From a virus, in the IMG/VR virus record IMGVR_UViG_3300009104_000126, positions 1 to 23,405 of that record: a stretch of 23,405 nt of DNA, one strand, 5' to 3'. The position numbers were made by a program, and so were the translations under genes. Shown piece by piece: positions 1 through 7,164 of the stretch (the first letter of the stretch is position 1; every line of letters begins with the position of its first letter). The notes under the pieces were generated by a model, which worked only from the letters and a program-made list of their open reading frames with translations, made no database searches and was not told the origin of the DNA.

Positions 1-564
1 GAAGTGGATGATTTAGTTGAAGTCAATGGTGTACAATACGCCAAAGTCAAAGAACAAGATGAGTTCGAAGCCCGTAATGGTGACTTAGAAGTCAACGAGG
101 AAGATGACATTGACCTTGAAGAAATCTTGAAAGCACTCTCAGAACAAGATGATGAAGAAGCAGAGAAATCTGAAGCGAAAGTAACTGAACTTACATCAGA
201 TCTTGATGAGCACCGCAAGGTAGTGAAGTATCTACGTTCTAAGTTGAATGAAGTTAATTTATTGAACGCAAAACTATTGTTCACTAACAAATTATTCCGT
301 GCACACGGTTTAACTAATGAACAGAAGTTGAAAGTCGTAGAAACTTTCGATAGAGCTAAGAACCTTAGAGAAGTTAAGTTGGTATTTTCCACCTTGGCAG
401 AATCTTTTGGTAGCAAACCGGCAAGTACGCCAAAACAAATTAAAGAGAGTAAAGGCTCGGCTTCAAAACCTGTTGCTTCTACCAAACCTAAATCAGCACC
501 GAAGGTGATTGAAGAAGGATTTGATATGAAGGAACGTTTTCAGAAGTTAGCTAATATTCTATAA
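1..564 (+). CDS. 22: Prohead core scaffolding protein, gp22-like (3' part)
   Basis: The reading frame is open from the first base, so the gene enters from upstream and its true start is not visible; the GTG at base 4 has no ribosome site and is unlikely to be the start. The visible 187 residues are very acidic at first (an Asp/Glu-rich stretch around residues 25-60), then form a long charged helix with a conserved-looking core around NAKLLFTNKLFRAHGLT, and end in a Ser/Lys/Pro-rich linker and a short helix, ERFQKLANIL. This pattern, directly before the major capsid gene, fits the T4 gp22 family, the internal core on which the prohead assembles and which the prohead protease later degrades. 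Several possible protease sites of the (L/I)-x-E type are present (LSE, LAE, IEE). The identification rests on pattern and position. The protease gene must lie outside the window. Confidence 0.82.
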   Translation, partial: EVDDLVEVNGVQYAKVKEQDEFEARNGDLEVNEEDDIDLEEILKALSEQDDEEAEKSEAKVTELTSDLDEHRKVVKYLRSKLNEVNLLNAKLLFTNKLFRAHGLTNEQKLKVVETFDRAKNLREVKLVFSTLAESFGSKPASTPKQIKESKGSASKPVASTKPKSAPKVIEEGFDMKERFQKLANIL

Positions 565-598
565 CAATTAATAAATCTTAACGATTTGGAGAAAAACA

Positions 599-2215
599 AT
601 GGCAGATAATTTACAATCCATCGAACAACTGATGGAAAGCTATGATTCCCAACGCAGTCGTTTAGCCGAAACCCAAAAGTTAGTCAGTAAGTGGGAGCCT
701 ACTGGTTTACTTGAAGGTCTTGATGATACAAACAAACAACATGGAATGGCAGTTCTTTTAGAAAACCAAGCCCGTCAGTTAATTGATGAAAGTTCAAAAA
801 CTGGTACAGCTTCGAATTCTGAAGAATGGTCAGGTGTTGCATTACCATTGGTTCGTAGAATCTTTGGTGAATTAGCAGCACAGGATTTCGTAAGTGTACA
901 ACCTATGAATCTACCAAGTGGTCTGATTTTCTATCTTGACTTCAAATATGGTACGGCACAAACTGGCGCACACGTTCAAGGTTCAGATATTCATGGTAAC
1001 ACTTCCGCATCTAACGCAGATGCAAGTGGTGGTCTTTATGGAGCAGGTAAATTTGGGTATTCAGTGAATGACAAAGAAACTGCAACTTTAGCACCGACCG
1101 CAGCTTCCGCCTCTTGGCAAGAAGTTGATTTTGAACCATCATTGAGTTCGTCAATTGCAACGACAGCTTCAGACCAGATAATTAAACTTACTATCGCAAG
1201 AAGTAATTTTACAAGACCTGACGTTGAAGGTGCACGTGCATTCGTAGTTAGTGGTTCTGATATTTCCGCTCATTACCCAGCATATACAACTTCCGACGCA
1301 ACCAATTTTTACTTTTATGTAAAATCTACAAATGGTGTACTCGCAAGTGGTGTTGGTGTAAAGTATCATCAGCAACCAGTTGATACATCTCGTGGTGATT
1401 TCGAGCAAGGTACATTTAGTGTTCCTTCACCGAACTCAGCAGATGATGTTGATATCCCTGAGATAGACATTCAGTTACGTTCAGTTAGTATAGTTGCGAA
1501 AACTCGTAAACTTAAAGCTATCTGGACTCCTGAGCTAGCTCAAGACCTTAACGCTTATCATTCAGTTGATGCAGAAGCAGAACTTACTTCTATGTTGAGT
1601 GAGTACATTTCAATGGAAATTGATTTGGAAATCCTTGATATGTTGAAACAGAACGCTAATGCTAAGACCGAATATTGGTCAGCTAAAGTTGGTTTTGAGT
1701 ATGATTCCGCAAACTCTATTTTTAGTGAAGTGAGTGGTAATTCCAACGCTTACACTAAGGGTGAGTGGTTCCAGACTCTTGGAAACAAACTACAGTCAGT
1801 ATCTAACACGATACATCAGAAAACTCTACGTGGTGGAGCTAACTTCATGGTGATTTCACCTGAAACAGCAACTATCATAGAAAGTATCCCTGGATACGCA
1901 GCAGATTCTGATGGTGATTCAACGAACACGTCATATGCAATGGGTGTACAAAAAGTAGGTGCATTGAATAACAGATATACGGTTTACAAAAACCCTTATA
2001 TGTTAGAAAATGACATCTTACTTGGTTTCCGTGGAAGTAATTTCCTCGAAACTGGAGCTGTATACGCACCGTATGTACCGTTAATCATGACTCCTCTTGT
2101 TTACGATCCTGTTAATTTCACTCCTCGTAAGGGTGTAATGACAAGATACGCGAAGAAGATGGTTCGTCCTGAATTCTACGGTAAAGTAGTCGTAGCTGAT
2201 GTTAATTACGTTTAA
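599..2215 (+). CDS. 23: Major capsid protein gp23
   Basis: This 538-residue protein (T4 gp23: 521) is the main shell protein of the head. The N-terminal 64 residues are helical and charged and end in QLIDE-SSKTG, which matches the (L/I)-x-E cleavage rule of the T4 prohead protease. Cleavage after Glu64 would match T4, where gp23 is cut after Glu65. The following VRRIFGEL and SVQPMNLPSGLIFYLDFKYG segments are the characteristic start of the gp23 HK97-type fold; the C-terminal part contains MVISPETATIIES and YAPYVPLIMTPLVYDP, also typical. A GGAG ribosome site lies at 588-591, 7 bases before the ATG. The 34-base gap from the gp22 gene has no copy of the promoter motif seen elsewhere in the window, so transcription probably comes from upstream. 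A terminator follows at 2241-2272. Confidence 0.97.
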   Translation: MADNLQSIEQLMESYDSQRSRLAETQKLVSKWEPTGLLEGLDDTNKQHGMAVLLENQARQLIDESSKTGTASNSEEWSGVALPLVRRIFGELAAQDFVSVQPMNLPSGLIFYLDFKYGTAQTGAHVQGSDIHGNTSASNADASGGLYGAGKFGYSVNDKETATLAPTAASASWQEVDFEPSLSSSIATTASDQIIKLTIARSNFTRPDVEGARAFVVSGSDISAHYPAYTTSDATNFYFYVKSTNGVLASGVGVKYHQQPVDTSRGDFEQGTFSVPSPNSADDVDIPEIDIQLRSVSIVAKTRKLKAIWTPELAQDLNAYHSVDAEAELTSMLSEYISMEIDLEILDMLKQNANAKTEYWSAKVGFEYDSANSIFSEVSGNSNAYTKGEWFQTLGNKLQSVSNTIHQKTLRGGANFMVISPETATIIESIPGYAADSDGDSTNTSYAMGVQKVGALNNRYTVYKNPYMLENDILLGFRGSNFLETGAVYAPYVPLIMTPLVYDPVNFTPRKGVMTRYAKKMVRPEFYGKVVVADVNYV

Positions 2216-2240
2216 TCGTAATTAAATCATAGATCTAAAT

Positions 2241-2272
2241 AAAAGAGGGAGCTCGTTTGAGTTCCCTTTTTT
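2241..2272 (+). terminator. Rho-independent terminator after gene 23
   Basis: An 8-bp stem, GGGAGCTC (2247-2254) with GAGTTCCC (2259-2266) including one G-T pair, closes a GTTT loop and is followed by six T residues (2267-2272). It lies 25 bases after the capsid stop codon and should isolate the capsid transcript from the neck genes. The promoter motif at 2281 follows at once. Confidence 0.9.
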
Positions 2273-2280
2273 ATTGCCGT

Positions 2281-2291
2281 TATATTTATAG
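2281..2291 (+). promoter_or_regulatory. Putative late promoter TATATTTATAG before gene 13
   Basis: An exact TATATTTATA followed by G lies just after the gene 23 terminator and 46 bases before the gp13 start. The same 10-mer recurs at 19398, 19783 and 22287, always in gaps between genes. By position it would be the -10-like element read by a gp55-type late sigma factor, starting RNA about 6 bases further on. No -35 element is recognisable, as expected for T4-type late promoters. Confidence 0.65.
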
Positions 2292-2326
2292 ATGAGAAAT
2301 AATATCTTTTTTAAGGAGATTTTAAT

Positions 2327-3487
2327 ATGGAAGCTATATGGATAGGAAGTTCAAGTTTTTCAACAGGACAAACACCATTAGGACTTTATGATAGTGATAC
2401 CGATTTTTCTGGATCTGGGGCAAATTCGGTTGATAGATTTGCAGATTGGGCGGCAAGAAGATTGGGGTATCCAATCATGGCTGTTGAATTACCATCTGGT
2501 TCACTTTATGCCTGTTTTGAAGAATCAATTACTGAATATTCGGCACAAGTTAATCAATTTAACATTAGAGAGAATTTGTTATCATTACGAGGACAGACTA
2601 CTGGTTCAAATGTTACCCATAAACGAGTAACACCTAATTTTGCAGACGCCATTAGGGTTTCAGAACAATATGGTACAGAGGCAGGTGTTGGTGGAACAAT
2701 AGATTTTAAAAGTGGTTCAATTTCTGTTTCAAGTGGTTCACAAGTATATGATTTAAATTCATTGTGGGCCGCAGTTTCTGAAAGTGGTAACGCAATAGAG
2801 ATACGAAAAGTATATTACGAAGCATCACCAGCAGTTCAACGGTATTTTGACCCGTATGCAGGAACAGGAGCTGGTTCTTACAATATGTTAGATGGTTTTG
2901 GTTGGGGTTCTATGACACCAGCCGTTCAATTTATGATGATGCCAATATATGCAGATGTTTTGAGGATGCAGGCAATTGAATTTAATGACCAAATTAGAAA
3001 ATCTGCACATACATTTGAATTAAGAAATAATAAAATAAGGATTTTTCCAAAACCAACAACAAGTTATAAGCTGTGGTTTGAATATATTCTTAAATCAGAT
3101 CGAGATAATCCTATACAAACTGCATATGGAGAGGGAGAGGGAACGGTTTCAGATTTTTCCAATGTTCCTTATAATAATATGCAATATAAGTATATTAATG
3201 ATGTCGGAAAACAATGGATTAGGAAATATGGACTTGCATTAAGTAAGGAATTACTTGGAATGATTAGAAGTAAATATGGTTCTATTCCTGTTCCAAATGC
3301 AGAAACAACATTGGATGGTGATACTCTAAGGACGGAAGCACAGACAGAAAAGGAATTTCTCATTACACAATTAAGAGAAAATCTCGAAGCATCAAGTAGA
3401 AAAATGATGTTAGAAGCAGATAGTGAAGAATCTACACGACTTCAAGAAAAATTACAAAAAGTTCCATTACCAATTTATATAGGATAA
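2327..3487 (+). CDS. 13: Neck protein gp13 (head completion)
   Basis: This 386-residue protein (T4 gp13: 309) would form part of the neck ring that closes the filled head and receives the tail. Family features are visible: an N-terminal helix with WAARRLGYPIMAVELP (residues 41-56) followed by a short helix containing CFEESITEYS, which is the gp13-type 'RRLGxPxxxVEL...' segment, and a C-terminal region with YINDVGKQWIRKYGLALSKE, then a charged helix ending in KVPLPIYIG. A strong AAGGAG (2313-2318) lies 8 bases before the ATG. The gp14-like gene starts 4 bases after its stop. Codon use and base composition are more AT-rich than in the capsid gene next door. The placement after gene 23 differs from T4, where 13-14-15 precede 16-23. 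Confidence 0.88.
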   Translation: MEAIWIGSSSFSTGQTPLGLYDSDTDFSGSGANSVDRFADWAARRLGYPIMAVELPSGSLYACFEESITEYSAQVNQFNIRENLLSLRGQTTGSNVTHKRVTPNFADAIRVSEQYGTEAGVGGTIDFKSGSISVSSGSQVYDLNSLWAAVSESGNAIEIRKVYYEASPAVQRYFDPYAGTGAGSYNMLDGFGWGSMTPAVQFMMMPIYADVLRMQAIEFNDQIRKSAHTFELRNNKIRIFPKPTTSYKLWFEYILKSDRDNPIQTAYGEGEGTVSDFSNVPYNNMQYKYINDVGKQWIRKYGLALSKELLGMIRSKYGSIPVPNAETTLDGDTLRTEAQTEKEFLITQLRENLEASSRKMMLEADSEESTRLQEKLQKVPLPIYIG

Positions 3488-3491
3488 TATT

Positions 3492-3977
3492 ATGGCAGGA
3501 CGATTTTTACCACAAAGAGATTTAAACGTCTTTGAACGGGTAAATAAAGAACTGATTGGTGATCTTAGACTCGGTAAAGACGGGATAATAAATCAACAAG
3601 TAGTTCTTTATAAAGTATCAGTTCAAGATACTCAAACAAATATGTATGGTGAAGCCGCTGGTGGTAAGAAGTGGAAAGATGGTGTTAAGTTTGCCTGTTT
3701 AGTAGATGCAGCTGATTTTGATTGGAATAATGATGAATTTGGACCAGACGAACAACAAAATGCAGATTTTCATATTTTACGACAGTCTCTTATTGATTTA
3801 TCATTAGTTCCAGAACTTGGTGATGTGATTGAATGGAATTGGGCATATTTTGAAATTCAATCTATAAATGAAAATCAACTCATCGGAGGATTACAGGATA
3901 ATAATTGGACTGTGAGTTGTGGAACATTTAGAGTTAGATTTTCTAATCTTAACATCGAAAGGATACGGAGTATCTAA
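3492..3977 (+). CDS. 14: Neck protein, gp14-like
   Basis: The protein has 161 residues and is a compact acidic protein with no signal peptide or membrane segment. The segment ELGDVIEWNWAYFEIQSINE resembles the 'GDLIYFP...LFEI' core of T4 gp14, and the KWKDGVKFACLVDAADFDW stretch has a counterpart in that family. T4 gp14 is 256 residues, so this would be a short form lacking the T4 C-terminal extension. The main support is order: it lies between clear gp13 and gp15-like genes, starting 4 bases after the first and sharing one base with the second (stop TAA 3975-3977, next ATG at 3977). In T4, gp13 and gp14 join the head and tail. Another head-to-tail connector fold of similar size is possible. 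Confidence 0.72.
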   Translation: MAGRFLPQRDLNVFERVNKELIGDLRLGKDGIINQQVVLYKVSVQDTQTNMYGEAAGGKKWKDGVKFACLVDAADFDWNNDEFGPDEQQNADFHILRQSLIDLSLVPELGDVIEWNWAYFEIQSINENQLIGGLQDNNWTVSCGTFRVRFSNLNIERIRSI

Positions 3978-5665
3978 TGGCAAGACAAAAACCAGTACCA
4001 AGAAGTCAAAGAAAAGTTGTAAATCGAGCTCTTCAACATAAACGAGAAGATACTATACAAGATGTATCAGTAAGTTTGATGGACATGGATAGTGCAATTA
4101 TGTTCTATTTTGAAAATGTTATTAAACCTGCGGTAGTTGAAAATGGTGAAACTGTAAAAGTTCCTATAATGTATTCTTCCCCTGAAAGATGGGCCGCGAT
4201 TCAAAAAACTGGTTTTATGAGAGATAAAAAAAGACAGATTATATTACCTGTTATAGCATTCAGACGAACTGGAATGGAAAAAGATGATACAATGTCAGTT
4301 GATAAGATGGATCCTGAAGAACCAAAACTTCATTATTCTTTTGAACGAAAATATAACGCAAATAATAGATATGATAATTTTACAGTTCAACAAGGATTAT
4401 TACCACAAAGAGAATACTATAATGTAGCAATGCCAGATTATATGGTGTTAAGTTACGATTTTATCGTTTGGACTCATTATATTGAACAAATGAATAAATT
4501 GATTGAAAGAATTAATTGGTCTGCAGGTTCTTATTGGGGTGAACCCAATAAAATGAGATTTAGAACTAATATTGATAGTTATTCAGATGCAACAGAGGTT
4601 GCAGACGCAGAAAGAATAATTAGAACGGAGTTTAGTGTTACTCTTAAAGGATATTTGATACCAGAGGCATTTAATGAGTTAGCCGGTCCTCATACTGCAG
4701 GAACATTTTTAACACCTAAACGTGTTATAGTTGGTTCAGAAGTTTCAGCAGATGTTGCATCAACAATGGAACAAATTACTGGAATAAGTGAGTTACAAGA
4801 CGCTGTAGGAACAGTTGGAGAAAGTTCTGTACAAGGAGTAACTTTAGCCAATTCATTTTCATTAACATCTGGATTAGGAGTAACACTTACTAATGAGGGA
4901 GATGCATTTGATGGTTCTGAAGCAGTATCTCATGAAATTTCAATTCCACAAGCTGTAACTTCTTCTTCGAATGTTCAGTTTAGTGCAGTAACTTCTTCTG
5001 CGTTATTATTAGGTGAAAATACTATTTCAAGTACTGGTGTTAGTCAAGATTGGTCAGTTACAGGTTCATTAACGACAAATAGTAATTTAGTTGTTGCTGG
5101 GAACACTACAATTGGTGGAACTTTAACAGCACAAGAATTTCATACAGAATTTGTATCAGCATCTATTATGTTTTCAAGTGGTTCTACTCAATTTGGAGAT
5201 GGTCTTGTTGATACACATTATTTTACAGGAAGTATGTACGTCAGTGGTTCGTGGAATATAAATGGATATAGTATAAATGAAATATCTAATGATGTTTTAC
5301 TTGCTGATAGTAGTAGTACTGCATTAGTAACTGAAAGGGCAGTAAAACAATATGTAGATACTACTGCAACAGATGTTGGTGGATTTTCAACTTATTTAAG
5401 AAAACAGTATGTAAAGATTTCTACTACTCTGGTAAATAGTAGTACTGCAAGTTTCACAGCAGTTACGGCTTCTGCTCCAGATGGGTTAACATCCACAACC
5501 GAACACGATTTCTTATTTTTTATAAATGGTCAATATATGGAACATGACGCTCTGGCAATCCAACAAGCAGCATCAACTTTTTATCTTAAAGTAGATACAG
5601 ATTCTATTGGATATGAACTCGAAAGTGATGATGAGATATTGGGTTGGGGTAAATTTAATTCATAG
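3977..5665 (+). CDS. 15: Tail sheath terminator gp15-like, fused to a fibre module
   Basis: The protein has 562 residues, twice the length of T4 gp15 (272). Residues about 30-250 look like gp15, the hexamer that caps the sheath and tube: KVPIMYSSPERW (61-72), ILPVIAFRR (89-97), a YNANNRYDNF turn, MPDYMVLSYDFIVWTHYIEQMN (152-173) and RTEFSVTLKGYLIPE (216-230) follow the family order. After a linker (251-295) the sequence changes to fibre-like repeats: NTTIGGTLTAQEF, FSSGSTQFGDGLVDTHYFTG, STALVTERAVKQYVD, and a C-terminal domain ending WGKFNS. This second half (about 296-562) is a clear paralogue of the whole next gene. No frameshift or stop separates the halves, so the fusion appears real. It could place fibre material at the neck, as collar whiskers do in T4, but that is inference. 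Confidence 0.78.
   Translation: MARQKPVPRSQRKVVNRALQHKREDTIQDVSVSLMDMDSAIMFYFENVIKPAVVENGETVKVPIMYSSPERWAAIQKTGFMRDKKRQIILPVIAFRRTGMEKDDTMSVDKMDPEEPKLHYSFERKYNANNRYDNFTVQQGLLPQREYYNVAMPDYMVLSYDFIVWTHYIEQMNKLIERINWSAGSYWGEPNKMRFRTNIDSYSDATEVADAERIIRTEFSVTLKGYLIPEAFNELAGPHTAGTFLTPKRVIVGSEVSADVASTMEQITGISELQDAVGTVGESSVQGVTLANSFSLTSGLGVTLTNEGDAFDGSEAVSHEISIPQAVTSSSNVQFSAVTSSALLLGENTISSTGVSQDWSVTGSLTTNSNLVVAGNTTIGGTLTAQEFHTEFVSASIMFSSGSTQFGDGLVDTHYFTGSMYVSGSWNINGYSINEISNDVLLADSSSTALVTERAVKQYVDTTATDVGGFSTYLRKQYVKISTTLVNSSTASFTAVTASAPDGLTSTTEHDFLFFINGQYMEHDALAIQQAASTFYLKVDTDSIGYELESDDEILGWGKFNS
4862..5662 (+). repeat. Fibre module, copy 1 of a tandem duplication
   Basis: This is the C-terminal 267 codons of the gp15-like gene. 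The translated module matches 5696-6511 in the next gene from end to end: SGLGVTLTNEG / GTGVSLSNDG, SGSTQFGDGLVDTHYFTGS / SGSTQFGDTIDDIHYFTGS, ASFTAVTASAP in both, MEHDALAIQQ / MEHDALQIQQ, and WGKFNS / WGKFNA at the ends. The copies have diverged a good deal, so the duplication is not recent. Confidence 0.85.
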
Positions 5666-5674
5666 GAACAGACA

Positions 5675-6514
5675 ATGGCAACTTTATTAAAAAAATCATT
5701 AACATTATCTGGAGGAACAGGAGTATCATTAAGTAATGATGGTATTGATTTTAATGCCAGTACACCTATTAACCAAAATATAACAGTTGGAAATGACATA
5801 AGAACAACTGGTAAAGTTGAATTTAATGCAGTTACATCGAGTGGATATAATTTAAGTGGATATACTTTACTTGCAGATAGATGGGCTTCTGATTTTACTG
5901 CAGGGGGTACTATAAGAGTTACTGGAGATTTAACAATACCTGGAAATGCATCAGTTGGTGTGAAAGTTACTGCAGAAAAAATTACTTCAGAATTAACTTC
6001 TTCTGGAACAATATTTGCAAGTGGTTCAACACAATTCGGTGATACAATTGATGACATTCATTATTTTACGGGCAGTGTTTATCAAAGTGGTTCATTTTCT
6101 TTATTGGGGTACAGTGTAGATGAAATTTCTAATGATACAACTCTTACAGATAATAGTAGTACCGCATTAATGACAGAAAGTGCTTCAAAAGCATATACGG
6201 ATGTTGAATTAGGTTCAAGTGGTGAACCTACTGCTACTGATTCATACATAAGAAAAAGTTATAATAAAACTGCCTCGTCTGTTTCTAATAATACGGCCAG
6301 TTTTACAGCAGTTACGGCATCGGCACCTGAAAGTGTAACAGCAACAAGCGAAGCAGATTATTTATTTTTTAATAATGGACAAGTAATGGAACATGACGCG
6401 TTACAAATACAACAAAGTGGTTCAACATTTATGTTAATAGTGAATCCAAATAGTATAGGATATAATCTATCAAGTGATGATGAAATAAAAGCATGGGGTA
6501 AATTCAATGCTTAA
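5675..6514 (+). CDS. Fibre-like structural protein, paralogue of the gp15 C-terminal module
   Basis: This 279-residue protein has no visible cysteine and is rich in Ser, Thr, Gly and Asn. It consists almost entirely of the module found at the C-terminus of the gp15-like protein just upstream (residues 8-279 against 296-562 there). It has three parts: an N-terminal strand-rich segment (GTGVSLSNDGIDFNAS), a shaft-like middle (GDLTIPGNASVGVKVTAEKI, SGSTQFGDTIDDIHYFTGS, STALMTESASKAYTD) and a C-terminal domain (YLFFNNGQVMEHDALQIQQ to AWGKFNA) that may be a tip or trimerisation domain. It begins 9 bases after the preceding stop with only a weak ribosome site (AGGAACAGACA), which suggests translational coupling. 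The stop overlaps the next start (ATGCTTAA). It is probably a virion fibre or whisker component; the exact location is unknown. Confidence 0.75.
   Translation: MATLLKKSLTLSGGTGVSLSNDGIDFNASTPINQNITVGNDIRTTGKVEFNAVTSSGYNLSGYTLLADRWASDFTAGGTIRVTGDLTIPGNASVGVKVTAEKITSELTSSGTIFASGSTQFGDTIDDIHYFTGSVYQSGSFSLLGYSVDEISNDTTLTDNSSTALMTESASKAYTDVELGSSGEPTATDSYIRKSYNKTASSVSNNTASFTAVTASAPESVTATSEADYLFFNNGQVMEHDALQIQQSGSTFMLIVNPNSIGYNLSSDDEIKAWGKFNA
5696..6511 (+). repeat. Fibre module, copy 2 of a tandem duplication
   Basis: The partner of the module at 4862-5662, here as a free-standing gene with its own start. Similarity is strongest at the protein level, in the SGSTQFGD...HYFTGS segment and the last 60 residues; the DNA is only partly alike. 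Confidence 0.85.
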
Positions 6515-6905
6515 ATTAAAAGATTTATTATTTGAGGGTCATAATGATACAAAAGATACTGGTGGAGTTTTATATTATTGGTATGATAAAGTCTTATTGT
6601 GTTTAGGAGAACGTTCAAACGAATGGAATGTTCCTAAAGGACATATACAAATTGGAGAAGAACCATTAGATGGTTCAGTTAGAGAATTTACAGAAGAAAC
6701 ACAAATAGTATTAAATGGGATTCCAGAATTAGTAAATACATATAAGAAGGATAAAGGTGGAGAGTTTTATTTATATGTGTTGAAGGGAACAACAAAATTT
6801 ATTCCAAGAATAAACCATGAACATATAGATTGGGGATACTTTGACGTGAATAACTTACCGAGTCCGATAAAGAATTGGGTTAAGGAAACTATTGAAGATG
6901 ATTAA
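6507..6905 (+). CDS. Nudix hydrolase with a possible capsid-targeting leader
   Basis: This 132-residue protein carries a nearly complete Nudix box at residues 45-67: Gly45, Glu51, Arg59-Glu60, Glu63-Glu64, with Gln66 in place of the usual Gly. Nudix enzymes cleave nucleoside diphosphates linked to another group, using metal bound by these glutamates. The WNVPKGH just before the box is like that of Ap4A hydrolases and RNA 5'-pyrophosphatases (RppH), so a dinucleoside polyphosphate or an RNA 5' end is a reasonable substrate guess; the true one is unknown. The fold seems to begin near residue 18. Before it lies MLKLKDLLFE-G, a 10-residue leader ending in a possible prohead-protease site, nearly the same as the leader of the next protein. 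The start overlaps the previous stop by 8 bases and the stop overlaps the next start (ATGATTAA), so the three genes are probably translationally coupled. Confidence 0.9.
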   Translation: MLKLKDLLFEGHNDTKDTGGVLYYWYDKVLLCLGERSNEWNVPKGHIQIGEEPLDGSVREFTEETQIVLNGIPELVNTYKKDKGGEFYLYVLKGTTKFIPRINHEHIDWGYFDVNNLPSPIKNWVKETIEDD

Positions 6906-7110
6906 GTTAAAAAAATTACTAACAGAGAAAATGAGTGATGATAAACGTGCCTTCTTAATGTTACGAATCTATGGGGATAGTTGGAAAATAAATTTAGGAA
7001 AAGTTTTTTCGGGAATTAATAAGGGTAAACCTACTTTGATTAAAAAAGGATTAAAAGAAATTAAAATTCTCAATAAAAAAATTGAAGAAATGATTGAGGA
7101 TTTGATTTAA
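6898..7110 (+). CDS. Small basic protein with a possible capsid-targeting leader
   Basis: I do not recognise a family. The 70-residue protein is rich in Lys and Ile, with no cysteine or membrane segment. I chose the ATG at 6898; an in-frame TTG two codons earlier would make the frame longer but is a poorer start. From 6898 the protein begins MIKLKKLLTE-K, the same pattern as MLKLKDLLFE-G in the upstream Nudix protein. The leader would be followed by a short strand/helix region (AFLMLRIYGDSWKINLGKVF) and a C-terminal basic amphipathic helix (IKKGLKEIKILNKKIEEMIEDLI). A small basic protein with a protease-type leader is like the internal head proteins of T4 (IPI-IPIII), which travel in the capsid and enter the host with the DNA. 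This is inference from the leader, size and charge. Confidence 0.65.
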   Translation: MIKLKKLLTEKMSDDKRAFLMLRIYGDSWKINLGKVFSGINKGKPTLIKKGLKEIKILNKKIEEMIEDLI

Positions 7111-7151
7111 TTATAAAAATGTATATATCCACTTTTCTTTTACTATTTTCT

Positions 7152-7163
7152 GATATTTATTAG
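7152..7163 (+). promoter_or_regulatory. Putative late promoter GATATTTATTAG
   Basis: The shared core ATATTTAT lies at 7153-7160, only 4 bases before the ATG at 7165. If RNA starts about 6 bases after the core, as in T4 late promoters, the transcript would begin at the start codon itself and be nearly leaderless. It could equally serve the fibre gene at 7440. Confidence 0.45.
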
Positions 7164-7164
7164 T

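Noticed and set aside
4-6. GTG at base 4 as the real start of the gp22-like gene
   Set aside because: The frame is open to the edge of the window, no ribosome site is visible, and the protein would lack the expected N-terminal part of gp22.
571-580. ATAAATCTTA before gene 23 as a late promoter
   Set aside because: It matches neither TATAAATA nor ATATTTAT well; gene 23 is more likely transcribed from upstream.
2388-2630. 80-codon + strand frame inside the gp13 gene
   Set aside because: It is out of frame with a well-supported gene, has no ribosome site and shows no recognisable protein features.
6892-6897. TTG start for the 70-residue protein, two codons before the ATG
   Set aside because: The ATG at 6898 gives the ATGATTAA overlap with the preceding stop and the leader shared with the Nudix protein; TTG starts are rarer.
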